From positions 1-53,744 of the forward strand of contig DYJK01000010.1 in assembly GCA_020723165.1 (NCBI GenBank): 53,744 nucleotides of DNA. Reading direction: 5' to 3'. The notes beneath the pieces were generated by a model. That model saw nothing but the letters and a program-made list of their open reading frames with translations, was not told where the DNA came from and did no database searches. Shown here in pieces: positions 15,836 to 24,777 of the stretch (positions are counted from its first letter, which is position 1; every line of letters starts with the position of its first letter). Made by a program: the position numbers and the translations under genes. This DNA is from Melioribacter roseus. Lineage in GTDB: Bacteria > Bacteroidota > Ignavibacteria > Ignavibacteriales > Melioribacteraceae.

Positions 15836-17644
15836 TTAGAAATGTGCTTCAAAACTAAGCCACCACTGTGAAATACGGAAAAGATTTTCTAATTCCGGAT
15901 CTACAAGCAAGTTAATTCTAAACTCTGAATTTATATCGGCATTAAATTTTACAAAGAGATCTGTCTTGTTCTCTGTATATTTTTCATCTGCCGGTGAATA
16001 TCTCTCGGCAAAATTAGTCTCCTGGTTAATTACGCCGTTCTCATTTCTTTTTCTTATAGTGAAATATGCTACAGTTTCTTCCTCAATGTTCCAATTCTTC
16101 AGCATTCTATTTATTCCAAGCGTAATTCCAAAATACTGGTTGATAGTGAAATCTATAATTACCGGTATTTGTATTGTCCAATAATCCGAAGTATAATCCC
16201 ACTCCAATCTTTTTACTTCATCAAGAATGATTAAGCTGTTATACTCGTAATTATAATTACCGGTACTTTTGCTATGATACTCGGAATATTGGTAAGCAGT
16301 TACCGGTTCGGTTGTGTTGATCTCATATGATCTTTTATTGACGTAGAAACCGGCTGTTAATTTACTCCACGGCGTTAACTCCGTTACTAAATTTATCATT
16401 GCCTCATGATTATCTTCAATGCGGCTGCCATTACCATACCGAATATCTCTAACAGCAGATTTACCGTTGTAATCATAAATGTCTTCAATGTTATTATACA
16501 TATTCGTCCAATGAGAAATATAATTTGATGTATCCATAATTACAGAAGAATTGGTTATATCCTGATCGCCATTTGTATAGCGGTAATAACCGTTAATTGT
16601 TTTTCCTTCGCCCGGTTTATAAATAAAGTTTAGTCCGAAATATTTATTAGTTCCATCATGTTTCCAGTTTTGACGGTTATCGGAATTTGAAAAACTACTG
16701 CTCCAATCATCGTACGATGTATCGTTATATTCATACTTATAATTATCAACCGAAATTAATTTTTGTTCGGCGAGACCGTTAAGAATTCCAAGTTTAATTC
16801 CGGCTTTGAATTTTTCGGTAACGTTATACATAACTCCAACGCTAAAATCTGTATGGCTGTAGTCTTGTTCCTTATCGCGCTGATTTCTGTTTTCCCAAAT
16901 ATTGTTATCAATGTTACCGTATTCATCGTTATTAGCATTTAGATAGCCGCCTTCCCTATTGTGAGAGACGCTGTTGATATACAAACCGATACTTAACTTC
17001 TCATCAAAGCTGTAACCGGAAAAAAACGAAAGCAAGTGAGCTTCGGTAGTCATTTCGTCTTTACCTGAATAGCGATCCACAATAGGAACATCCGCTAATC
17101 CTTCCGCTCTGTTGCCAAATGAATCGTACAAATAAGATGTATTGTAAATCCAGTAAGGCGATGTATAAAATCCTTCTTCTCTACGGAGTAACTGATAAGT
17201 TGCACCTACATAAAAGTTTTCAACAATATCTTTGATCGGGTTGATCAAAACGCCAAAGGAAAACGTGGGCTCCGGCTCATCACGTGTTATTGTAATCCAT
17301 CGGCGGTCAAACGTAGGTCTCCAAATATAATCTGCGTAATACGGCATAACATAACCATTAACGACTTCTTCCTCGGTTCTATCACCCCTAAAATCAAGAT
17401 AGAATATTGTACTGTTCTCTTTAAAGTTTGGAATTAGTGCCGGGTTTAAGTAAACATTCAGGAACGGATCATCGATCATTCCTACAGAAACATTTTTAAA
17501 ATTCTTCATCCCGAAAGTATTTAAGTAATGACTGTTGAAATAAAGGTCGGATTGTTCAAAGCTCTGCTCGGTAGTTCTCTCGTTATAATATTGAGCTATA
17601 ACAAACGAATGAATTACAAAGAACAGAAATATTAATTTTTTCAT
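15836..17644 (-). CDS. Large outer-membrane beta-barrel protein of unknown function
   Basis: This 602-residue protein has a signal peptide (about 1-17, cleavage after VIAQ). A barrel-like sequence of alternating polar and aromatic residues follows, ending in a C-terminal Phe (SFEAHF), the usual signal for the BAM assembly machine. It is rich in Tyr, Asn and Asp, with long, polar putative extracellular loops. I recognise no substrate class; FadL-like porins have a similar size but their plug motif is not visible. The gene lies 11 bases after the serpin gene and 15 before a lipoprotein gene, so the three products are likely to work together at the cell surface. Confidence 0.8.
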   Translation of the reverse strand: MKKLIFLFFVIHSFVIAQYYNERTTEQSFEQSDLYFNSHYLNTFGMKNFKNVSVGMIDDPFLNVYLNPALIPNFKENSTIFYLDFRGDRTEEEVVNGYVMPYYADYIWRPTFDRRWITITRDEPEPTFSFGVLINPIKDIVENFYVGATYQLLRREEGFYTSPYWIYNTSYLYDSFGNRAEGLADVPIVDRYSGKDEMTTEAHLLSFFSGYSFDEKLSIGLYINSVSHNREGGYLNANNDEYGNIDNNIWENRNQRDKEQDYSHTDFSVGVMYNVTEKFKAGIKLGILNGLAEQKLISVDNYKYEYNDTSYDDWSSSFSNSDNRQNWKHDGTNKYFGLNFIYKPGEGKTINGYYRYTNGDQDITNSSVIMDTSNYISHWTNMYNNIEDIYDYNGKSAVRDIRYGNGSRIEDNHEAMINLVTELTPWSKLTAGFYVNKRSYEINTTEPVTAYQYSEYHSKSTGNYNYEYNSLIILDEVKRLEWDYTSDYWTIQIPVIIDFTINQYFGITLGINRMLKNWNIEEETVAYFTIRKRNENGVINQETNFAERYSPADEKYTENKTDLFVKFNADINSEFRINLLVDPELENLFRISQWWLSFEAHF

Positions 17645-17655
17645 ATGCCCTCTAT

Positions 17656-18897
17656 TTAAGATGGATTAATGATTTTTCCGGCAAATAGAATTGTGTTTGT
17701 ATTTTTTTCGTAAATGAAAAACAAGAAAGGTTTATCAACACGGAATTCGGTATCATCACCAATTGACGTTCGTGAAAATCCTATCGATGTAACCGCTGCG
17801 GCTTCTGTACCTTCTTCGTTAACTTCGACAAATGTTTTATGTTTTACTTCGCTGATATAAATCTGGTCTGCTGTTGTAATCTTTGAGAAATCAGCATTTC
17901 CGGGATCGAATGCATCGGTCATACCTAATGCAATCAAATAATCATTCAATTTAGATTCATACTCAAGCTTAAATCTTGGAAACATAAGTGTCAGTTCTTG
18001 TTCGGTAAAATTCGATTTCATCTGAGCAAATTTATCTGCATCAAAATTTTGTATTAGATTATCAATGTTGGTCCCCTGATTGGGAAGAACAACAATCATT
18101 TCGTAAGCATCGTTTCCATATGGTAGTTCAATTGATTTGAACTCTGCATTACTATAAAAACTGAATTTATTTTTTTGTACCATCATTTTTATAGGAACGG
18201 TACCGCCGCCAATTATATTAAACTGATCATCGCGTGTGAGATTCTTATCAAATTGATACTGCCATGTGCCCTTGAAATAAATTGCATTTATCAAATACAT
18301 CACTACATCGCGGTCTATATATTCGATTATCTTCTCAATCTTGTCGTTTGTCGCATCTTTAACCCAGTTATTAATAAAATTGACCGTGGCCGGATCAGAA
18401 AAATCAGCATCTGTAACTTCCGCATCAAAAAATTCTCTGTTCACATTAAGGAAATTGCTTTCTACCTGGAAGCCGGTCCGGTACCAAATTGAATTGGCTG
18501 ATGTAAACACAACTTTATTGTCAATGCCGGTTAACAAATTGTTCAAGCTTTTGTAAGAGCCGTTAATATCATCCCGGTTCATGTTAATTAATCCAAGAAC
18601 GTCTCTCATTTGTTCATAAGTCAGGTTCTCAGCCCCGTTCAGTGCCATACCGAAAGCAGTTGAAATACTCAGTGGAGAAATGATAATATTTTGATCAGTT
18701 TCTGTTTTTGATATTTCTTTAAAAAGATTTAATCCAAAATTTGATGAGGACGTAACAATTTGCTCTTCGGTTTTTGATAATGCTCTTACATGATTCTCTT
18801 GCAGATTACTTGCACCGGTCTCACAGCTAATAAGGTATAATGATATGAAAACAATTAGAGATATGATTACGATATTAATTAACTTTTCTTTTTTCAT
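17656..18897 (-). CDS. Serpin-family protease inhibitor, lipoprotein
   Basis: Serpins are suicide inhibitors that trap serine or cysteine proteases through a mobile reactive-centre loop. The 413-residue protein has a lipobox (LISC, Cys25) and so should be membrane-anchored, probably at the outer membrane. Serpin hallmarks: NxxSPLSIS near the N-terminus (IIISPLSISTAFGMALNGA), the NAIYFKGTW block, the FLFFIYEKNTNTILFAGKI C-terminus, and an inhibitory-type hinge EEGTEAAAVTS at 361-371 with small residues at P12-P9. Counting from the hinge puts the scissile bond near R376-T377-S378. The alanine-rich hinge argues for a true inhibitor rather than a non-inhibitory serpin. It heads an operon with a barrel and a lipoprotein. 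The target protease is unknown: an own secreted enzyme or a competitor's. Confidence 0.92.
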   Translation of the reverse strand: MKKEKLINIVIISLIVFISLYLISCETGASNLQENHVRALSKTEEQIVTSSSNFGLNLFKEISKTETDQNIIISPLSISTAFGMALNGAENLTYEQMRDVLGLINMNRDDINGSYKSLNNLLTGIDNKVVFTSANSIWYRTGFQVESNFLNVNREFFDAEVTDADFSDPATVNFINNWVKDATNDKIEKIIEYIDRDVVMYLINAIYFKGTWQYQFDKNLTRDDQFNIIGGGTVPIKMMVQKNKFSFYSNAEFKSIELPYGNDAYEMIVVLPNQGTNIDNLIQNFDADKFAQMKSNFTEQELTLMFPRFKLEYESKLNDYLIALGMTDAFDPGNADFSKITTADQIYISEVKHKTFVEVNEEGTEAAAVTSIGFSRTSIGDDTEFRVDKPFLFFIYEKNTNTILFAGKIINPS

Positions 18898-19058
18898 ATT
18901 CCCCTCTTATACGTATTGTTTGTCTGTCTAAAGACAATAATTGTACCGAAGAAAAGATTCCGTTTTTCGTAGAGAATTGATGGTTATTTATGATAAACTA
19001 AGAAGGGCGTTATCAGATTTTTAAACTACTATCAGTTTTCTGAGGGTATTTTTTGCAG

Positions 19059-21389
19059 CTATTTAATAAGCAGCATCTTTTTTGTCTCCTGAAACTCCGT
19101 TTGCGAGTCTGCGGAGGAGCTAATGCTTAACGTGTAAAAATATACGCCACTTGGTAGAGACGTTGCACCCGTCAAGCCTCCGCCTTGTCGAGGCTGATGC
19201 AACTTCTCTACATTAAATTGCACCGAATAATTTCCCGGGGTTTTATATTCATTAACAAGTACTGCAACTTCTCTACCAAGAATATCATAAACCTTTAACG
19301 AAACAAATCCGGTTGTTGATAATTGATAATTAATAATTGTTGTTGGATTAAATGGATTGGGGTAGTTTTGGTTAAGCTTATAACTTGTTTCTTCACCATC
19401 AAAGTAAGCAACGCTGTTACTTGAACTTAAATCGTAGTAAGACTTTCTTCTCAGCAATTCACCATTTGCACCTACTGTAAATATATCGCCGAATTTATTT
19501 ACTTCGATTTTTCTTAAAGGACCTTTTAGCGGTAAATTCAAGCTTACTTCATTCCATGTTTTTCCTTTGTCCCTTGATGAAACAAAATATGAACTATGAG
19601 GAGAATAAATTGAATTATCGGTAATTTGAATTAGAATTCTCGTAGAGTCAATAAAATCATAGCTTGCTATTAGTCGATTTGGCTGGTTACCATATATTCC
19701 TTCCCAAGAATTACCAGCATCTGTAGTTCGTAAGATATTAGTATCATTGAGGATATAACCTATAGACCCGCTAACAAATTCAATTTGTTTATAGATATCA
19801 CTTAACTCAACCACTCTCCAAAGATTGCCTTTATTATAGCAAAAAAATAGTATCCCTCGTGTAATACCCAACTCATTAAAAACCCCGGTACCAATAATTA
19901 AATTTTTGTTTACGAATTTGATAGAACTCAAGTTTACTCTATAATCGATCGGTATCGTTTCCCATGTAGCACCACCATCATTGCTAATGACGAGCTTTGG
20001 TAAACCATTTATATTTACGGTAGCAGCAATTAATTTGTTGCTAAAAACAGCAAGGTTCTTAATTGATTGATTATATGGAAACCACCATCCTCTCCAAGAA
20101 TTTCCGAAATCATCTGAAATGAAAACATCTTCGCCTCCACTCCTCATAATTATCATTCCATCAATTATATCTATCGACTTAGTCCCGTAGTCAATGTAAT
20201 CCGAGAAATATTTCATTTCCCAATCTCTGCCACCATTTTTACTCAATAAATATTTTTTACTTTCCGAATATGCAATCGATAATTGTTCGTTGACAGTACC
20301 GTGTATATCCATTTTTATATCGGTTACCTTAAGATCAAAACCACTATTTATTTTATTATAACTTGCACCGTTATCTGCTGATTTATAAAATCCCCGTGAT
20401 GTAGAAACAAGAATTGTTTTAAATTTCGGTATGTAGGCAGCAGAATAAAAAGTACTTAAATCTTCGTGTCCGAAAGGATAATAATTTATTTCCCAGTTTG
20501 CCGCAGTATCATCACTTGAAAATAAAATTGCAACACTCTCTCTGTTGCCGTAAATAAACCAATTGCCTATGTCTACATTAACAATATATGTTAAATTAAC
20601 ATTATCATATTTCTGCCATTCCCATGTTAAACCAAAATCATTTGATCTTAATATTAATCCGGATTTTCTATTCTCCCCAGTATAATAGATCTCACCAACG
20701 GCTATTCCAATTCCGCTTTTATTAAATTTTATATCATAAAAACTTAGCTGTTCACTCTCATTATAGCCTAATCCAGGAATTTTTATTTTCGTCCAATAAT
20801 GTCCCCCATTGGTGGAATACAGAATTGAACCTTCGCCATATTGATGATAAGAAGAAACAATCCACATTTTATTTTCACCGAGAGCAAATATTCGTTCGGG
20901 ATTGTACAAAAATTTCAAATCTGGTGATGGGAAATTATTCCAAGTATTGCCACCATCGTACGTTTTTTCACACCTTCCAGTTGATAACACTATCCCCACT
21001 TTATTATTAATATAAATTCCAATAGAACCGTAAAGAGAATAAGGAGATATCCAGTATCTTCCGCCATTTGTGGTGTAGTAGCTCCCATTATCATATAATA
21101 TTCCGTTTAAACTATCTCTAAAAAATACTTTCTGAAACCCACCTCTAAATGAATTATTATCCGATATGTTAGAATACGTTCCATATAAAAAACTCTCTCC
21201 CAAATCATCAGTTCTTAAGAAAGTCTTCATCTCCCCCCCAAAAATTGCGCTATTCCCTACTGTAATTGCAGTTGTTAAATTATTGTTTGTCGGATAATAA
21301 TTTATCCATTCCCAATCACTTTGTGCATAATTCACAAAGTAATTGAAAACTATAATTGCTGCTGTCAAAAATTTGTTTTTCATTACCAC
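19059..21389 (-). CDS. Secreted BNR/YCF48-like beta-propeller protein with T9SS-type C-terminal sorting domain
   Basis: The 776-residue protein has a signal peptide (about 1-22), then about 640 residues of repeated blades carrying Asp-box-like motifs (YTTNGGRYW, YDGGNTWNNF, YSTNGGHYW, ISNDGGATW, TTDAGNSW). These motifs are typical of sialidase-type and YCF48-like propellers. No sialidase active-site set is visible, so this is likely a binding or adhesion protein. The last 110 residues form a sorting domain: NYPNPFNPTTIINY at about 675-688, the LKVYDILGREVAVLV strand, LPSGVYFY, and a terminal ETKKMLLIK. This type directs export across the outer membrane by the type IX system. An in-frame insertion of about 16 residues (about 729-744) interrupts it. 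The start overlaps the upstream lipoprotein gene by seven bases. Confidence 0.85.
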   Translation of the reverse strand: MVMKNKFLTAAIIVFNYFVNYAQSDWEWINYYPTNNNLTTAITVGNSAIFGGEMKTFLRTDDLGESFLYGTYSNISDNNSFRGGFQKVFFRDSLNGILYDNGSYYTTNGGRYWISPYSLYGSIGIYINNKVGIVLSTGRCEKTYDGGNTWNNFPSPDLKFLYNPERIFALGENKMWIVSSYHQYGEGSILYSTNGGHYWTKIKIPGLGYNESEQLSFYDIKFNKSGIGIAVGEIYYTGENRKSGLILRSNDFGLTWEWQKYDNVNLTYIVNVDIGNWFIYGNRESVAILFSSDDTAANWEINYYPFGHEDLSTFYSAAYIPKFKTILVSTSRGFYKSADNGASYNKINSGFDLKVTDIKMDIHGTVNEQLSIAYSESKKYLLSKNGGRDWEMKYFSDYIDYGTKSIDIIDGMIIMRSGGEDVFISDDFGNSWRGWWFPYNQSIKNLAVFSNKLIAATVNINGLPKLVISNDGGATWETIPIDYRVNLSSIKFVNKNLIIGTGVFNELGITRGILFFCYNKGNLWRVVELSDIYKQIEFVSGSIGYILNDTNILRTTDAGNSWEGIYGNQPNRLIASYDFIDSTRILIQITDNSIYSPHSSYFVSSRDKGKTWNEVSLNLPLKGPLRKIEVNKFGDIFTVGANGELLRRKSYYDLSSSNSVAYFDGEETSYKLNQNYPNPFNPTTIINYQLSTTGFVSLKVYDILGREVAVLVNEYKTPGNYSVQFNVEKLHQPRQGGGLTGATSLPSGVYFYTLSISSSADSQTEFQETKKMLLIK
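19154..19211. repeat. In-frame palindromic element inside the sorting domain
   Basis: Outer arms GTAGAGA-c-GTTGCA (19154-19167) and TGCAAC-t-TCTCTAC (19198-19211) match except for one central position. An inner stem AGCCTC/GAGGCT (19175-19180 and 19190-19195) sits inside. Together they encode the extra residues about 729-744 of the propeller protein. A third copy of TTGGTAGAGAAGTTGCA lies nearby on the minus strand (about 19263-19280, encoding LGREVA). Confidence 0.75.
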
Positions 21390-22162
21390 GATTCCATTAA
21401 AACGTCATGATGTAATAATAGATTAGGATAAAGTTTATAAGTTTGAACAACGTCCTGGTATCCTTTTCGTTTGAATAAAAGGTTTACTGTACTTGTTACA
21501 AATCTCGTATTCTGCATCTCCTCTCTGTCATAATAGTTTTCTACAAAAGTTTTTGCAATAAATGTGTCTTCATAATTAAAAACAAAAACCCCTTCATCGT
21601 TAGTTACTTGATAAGGATACTTTGTATTTCTTATTAAAAGAAATTCTTTGGAATCATTATATTCTATTCCGTTTTCATCCTTTGCATATAGCGAATATTT
21701 GTATATCCCGTGAACTAAATTCAAACTATCTAATATTTTTCCGATCGCTACTTGGTATAATCCATGCGGTAAATCAGTTTGATAGACATATAGTTCCTCA
21801 GAATTCCTAGCATCTTGAAATGATAATTTAATGCTACTTTCCATTGGCAAGGAGAACTTGATAAAACTATCGCTGGTAAACGGGTTTGGATAATTTTGAT
21901 ATAATTTAAAATCAAAAGACGAAGGTTGTAATAAGGCAACAGATTCTTTGAAAAGTGCGTTTAAGGATCCGGCGTTATAATTAAACAAATAATAAACCTC
22001 TACACTGTCTAAAATCTCACCGTAATAATTTCTAACAATTCCTTTAACTCCAAAAATTTCCTTTTCTTCTTCATATACCGAGTTGTATTCACAAGAATAA
22101 AAGGAAAAAATGAGAAGCAGTCCATGTAAAAAAAATTTGAAATTTCCCTTCATGTTGCTCAT
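21383..22162 (-). CDS. Lipoprotein with internal YPNPF (FlgD/T9SS-like) domain
   Basis: The 259-residue protein has a lipoprotein-like signal (FYSC, Cys24). Its first part resembles a regulatory or carboxypeptidase-like strand region (GVKGIVRNYYGEILDSVEVYY). In the middle it has YQNYPNPFTSDSFIKFSLP (about 86-104) and the remaining strands of the Ig-like fold, ending in KEFLLI. This is the fold normally found as the C-terminal sorting domain, here followed by about 80 more residues with a second carboxypeptidase-regulatory-like segment (YQVTNDEGVFVFNYEDTF). A mid-protein position is incompatible with ordinary type IX sorting, so here the domain may be structural. Translation is coupled to the propeller protein gene by a seven-base overlap. 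No named family recognised. Confidence 0.65.
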   Translation of the reverse strand: MSNMKGNFKFFLHGLLLIFSFYSCEYNSVYEEEKEIFGVKGIVRNYYGEILDSVEVYYLFNYNAGSLNALFKESVALLQPSSFDFKLYQNYPNPFTSDSFIKFSLPMESSIKLSFQDARNSEELYVYQTDLPHGLYQVAIGKILDSLNLVHGIYKYSLYAKDENGIEYNDSKEFLLIRNTKYPYQVTNDEGVFVFNYEDTFIAKTFVENYYDREEMQNTRFVTSTVNLLFKRKGYQDVVQTYKLYPNLLLHHDVLMESW

Positions 22163-22338
22163 TTTTTTAGTTGTCAGGACTTAATACAAACTAAATAATA
22201 AGACTAATAATTACAATGTAATATTTCAGGTATCATATTATAAACAGTATAATCTTATGATATAATAACATTGCCAATATATCATACATTCTCAAACAAA
22301 AATTCTTATTTTTCGAGCAACATTAAGGATTACTATTC
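22163..22338. promoter_or_regulatory. Divergent intergenic region before the glycan locus
   Basis: This AT-rich gap lies between the minus-strand lipoprotein gene and the first plus-strand gene of the surface-glycan locus and should hold both promoters. TATAAT hexamers occur at 22248-22253 and 22261-22266, but no good -35 element pairs with them. AAGGA at about 22325-22329 is the ribosome binding site for the ATG at 22339. Confidence 0.4.
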
Positions 22339-23391
22339 ATGAAATTTCATCTCGTTTCCGGCGCGTGCGGTTTTGTAGGACGCAATACGGCAAAACAACT
22401 TCTGAAACGCACAAACGATAATGTGTTAATGATTGATGATCTCTCCGTAGGCACGCATCCATCAACATGGCTGACTGAATTTACCTCAAAAAAACTTAAA
22501 GACATTGAAATAATCGGAAAGGAAGAAAGATTATTTTACTGGAAAATGGATTTCAGAAAATTTTTGCAGAAACTCCAAGATAATCCTAATTGGTTAACTA
22601 ACGATTATGGTTTAAAAGTTGAGCTCGGCGATGCGTTTCACTTTGCTGCAATTGTTGGCGGACGAGCAAAAATTGAAGGCGACCCGATGGCTGTTGCACT
22701 TGATCTTTCCATTGATGCAGAATTTTTTAACTGGATTGCAAAAGCAAAACCGGAACGCGTTCTTTATCCAAGTTCTTCTGCCGCTTATCCAATCCACATG
22801 CAGACAGAAAATGAGGCGGTCGCACTCAAAGAGAGTGATATTAATATAGATGGAAATATTTTAGGAATGCCCGATTTAACTTACGGCTGGACAAAAATGA
22901 CTGGAGAATTTTTAGCCAAGATTGCTGCCCGCAATTACGGAATATCAATTGTGTGCATAAGACCATTTTCCGGTTACGGTGAAGATCAAGATTTAACTTA
23001 CCCGGTCCCGGCAATTGCACGGCGCGCGGCAAAAAAAGAAAATCCGTTTGAAGTTTGGGGTTCCGGCAAACAAGGACGCGACTTTGTTCACATCGATGAT
23101 GTAATGGGTTGTATGTTCGTTGCAATGGATAAGATTCATGACGGTACCGCTATTAATATTGGTTCTGGAAAGTTAACTTCATTTATCGATCTTATAAAAG
23201 TATTCAGCAAATTTGCCGGTTACAACCCGACAATAAAACCATTGTTAGATAAACCGGTAGGTGTTCATTCACGCTATTGTGATATGAGTTTTGTTAAAGA
23301 GCGGCTTGGGTGGGAACCAAAAATTTCTTTGGAAGAAGGGATGAAGCGCGTATATGATGTTGCAGTTGAAAATCTAAAACGGGAAAAGTGA
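22339..23391 (+). CDS. NAD-dependent sugar-nucleotide epimerase/dehydratase (extended SDR)
   Basis: The 350-residue enzyme of the extended short-chain dehydrogenase family acts on nucleotide sugars. It has an N-terminal Rossmann motif GACGFVG (8-14), a catalytic Ser region (LYPSSSAAYP), the catalytic pair YGWTK, and the substrate-side GSGKQGRDFVHIDDVM block. These features place it near UDP-glucose 4-epimerases and GDP-sugar epimerases, but the exact reaction cannot be told. It is the first plus-strand gene after a divergent intergenic region and opens the glycan locus. A palindromic repeat separates it from the next glycosyltransferase. It probably makes a sugar donor for one of the transferases downstream. 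Confidence 0.88.
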   Translation: MKFHLVSGACGFVGRNTAKQLLKRTNDNVLMIDDLSVGTHPSTWLTEFTSKKLKDIEIIGKEERLFYWKMDFRKFLQKLQDNPNWLTNDYGLKVELGDAFHFAAIVGGRAKIEGDPMAVALDLSIDAEFFNWIAKAKPERVLYPSSSAAYPIHMQTENEAVALKESDINIDGNILGMPDLTYGWTKMTGEFLAKIAARNYGISIVCIRPFSGYGEDQDLTYPVPAIARRAAKKENPFEVWGSGKQGRDFVHIDDVMGCMFVAMDKIHDGTAINIGSGKLTSFIDLIKVFSKFAGYNPTIKPLLDKPVGVHSRYCDMSFVKERLGWEPKISLEEGMKRVYDVAVENLKREK

Positions 23392-23416
23392 AACACGAAT
23401 AATTAACCACCCCCAT

Positions 23417-23461
23417 TTCCCCCTCCGTCACTCTGAGTTTGTCGAAGAGACGGAGGGGGAA
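23417..23461. repeat. 13-bp-arm inverted repeat with CTCTGAG...GTCGAAGAG core
   Basis: Perfect arms TTCCCCCTCCGTC (23417-23429) and GACGGAGGGGGAA (23449-23461) surround a core reading CACTCTGAGTTTGTCGAAGA. The core matches a short dispersed repeat I recall from many Bacteroidota-type genomes. It fills the gap between the epimerase and the GT4 gene and could also act as a hairpin in the transcript. Confidence 0.7.
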
Positions 23462-23508
23462 CTAAAAGGGGAGGTCTCTTAAAAAGATTGACTCCTTTAA
23501 ATATAGAT

Positions 23509-24777
23509 ATGAAAAAAATTGTAATCTTCGGTCCGGGTCCGCAGTTCAAAGGCGGTATTGCTAATTACACTACTTCGCTTGCAAAAACATTGGACAAACT
23601 CGGCGCAGAAGTTCATATTGTATCATGGATTCAACAATATCCTTCTATCATACCGCGTGATTTTATTGACCGGTCAAGTAAAGCTAATCCGTTTGAGGAG
23701 ACAAACATAAAAGTTAAATACATAACCAATTATAACAACCCTTTCTCCTGGGAAAAAACAGTTCTACTTATAAATAAAATTAACCCCGACGTTGTTGTTT
23801 TCCAGTGGGCTATTGCAATACAAGGATTACCAATGGGTTTTATTGCAATGGGGTTAAGACGGAACAATAACTGCGAAATTATTTTTGACCTTCATGTTGT
23901 TGCTCAAAAAGAAGGAAGCTTGATTGATAAAATAATGCTTGGATATGCACTTTCTAAACCGCATACTTTTATTGTTCATTCGTTAAAGACTTTTGAGGAA
24001 TTAAAAAAAGTTTTTCCACGTAAATCATTTACTCTTATCAACCACGAACAAAGAACCAAGAACGAAACAACACAATCAGTAATTAAACTCTACCACCCCG
24101 TTTACGATATGTTTACCCCCGATCCCAACTTTGATAAGGAAAAAACAAAAAAAGAATTGGGACTTAGGAAACACGTATTTCTCTTTTTCGGTTTTATCAG
24201 AAAGTACAAAGGTCTGCATAATGTAATCCGCTCCTTCGCTAAATTGGCAAAAGAAAGAGACGATGTTTCTCTGCTGATTGTTGGCGAATCTTTTTGGAAT
24301 ACACTCGATACAAAAAAAATATCAACAAAAATCAAACAGAACATTTTCGGATTGGTTAAAAAATTTCTTGTTAAATCAAGCGATGATGAAAGCAGCTACC
24401 GCCCGCTCGATTTAATCGATGTGCTGGGTATAAAAGATCAGGTAGTGGTCGTTAACCGCTATGTGGGGAATGAAGAGGTACACAAATATTTTCAAGTGGC
24501 AGACTGTAATGTTTTATTTTATCTTGTTGCAACGCCATCCGGAGTGGAATCGATAGCTTATAATTTTAAGCTTCCGACTATTGCAACACAAGTCGGGCAC
24601 TTCCCTGAAACAATAAAACACGGTTACAATGGTTATCTTGCAGAACCGGAAAATATAGATTCCATGTACAATGTAATGAAAGAGTTTTTGAGTAATCCCA
24701 TTCCGCGTGAACGTGTAGAAGAGCAAGCAAAAAATATGAGCTGGGAAAATTATGCGAGTGTTATTTTAAATTATTAA
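23509..24777 (+). CDS. Glycosyltransferase family 4 (GT-B fold)
   Basis: This 422-residue cytoplasmic glycosyltransferase has the two Rossmann-like halves of the GT-B fold. The N-terminal half starts MKKIVIFGPGPQFKGGIANYT, where the glycine-rich GGIANYT binds the acceptor side. The C-terminal half contains FFGFIRKYKGLHNVIRSFAKL, then LIVGES, VVVNRYVGNEEVHKYFQVADCNV, and the SGVESIAYNFKLPTIAT block that binds the donor nucleotide in GT4 enzymes. I prefer the ATG at 23509 over an in-frame TTG at 23488. There is no strong ribosome binding site at either. It should add one sugar to the lipid-linked glycan. Donor and acceptor are unknown. Confidence 0.88.
   Translation: MKKIVIFGPGPQFKGGIANYTTSLAKTLDKLGAEVHIVSWIQQYPSIIPRDFIDRSSKANPFEETNIKVKYITNYNNPFSWEKTVLLINKINPDVVVFQWAIAIQGLPMGFIAMGLRRNNNCEIIFDLHVVAQKEGSLIDKIMLGYALSKPHTFIVHSLKTFEELKKVFPRKSFTLINHEQRTKNETTQSVIKLYHPVYDMFTPDPNFDKEKTKKELGLRKHVFLFFGFIRKYKGLHNVIRSFAKLAKERDDVSLLIVGESFWNTLDTKKISTKIKQNIFGLVKKFLVKSSDDESSYRPLDLIDVLGIKDQVVVVNRYVGNEEVHKYFQVADCNVLFYLVATPSGVESIAYNFKLPTIATQVGHFPETIKHGYNGYLAEPENIDSMYNVMKEFLSNPIPRERVEEQAKNMSWENYASVILNY

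Noticed and set aside
18914-18939. TATTGT/ACAATA imperfect palindrome upstream of the serpin gene
   Set aside because: Only six-base AT-rich arms match; too weak to claim an operator.
23488-23490. TTG start for the GT4 gene
   Set aside because: The ATG at 23509 starts right at the first strand of the fold; the GGGGAGG upstream of the TTG belongs to the repeat and is too far away.
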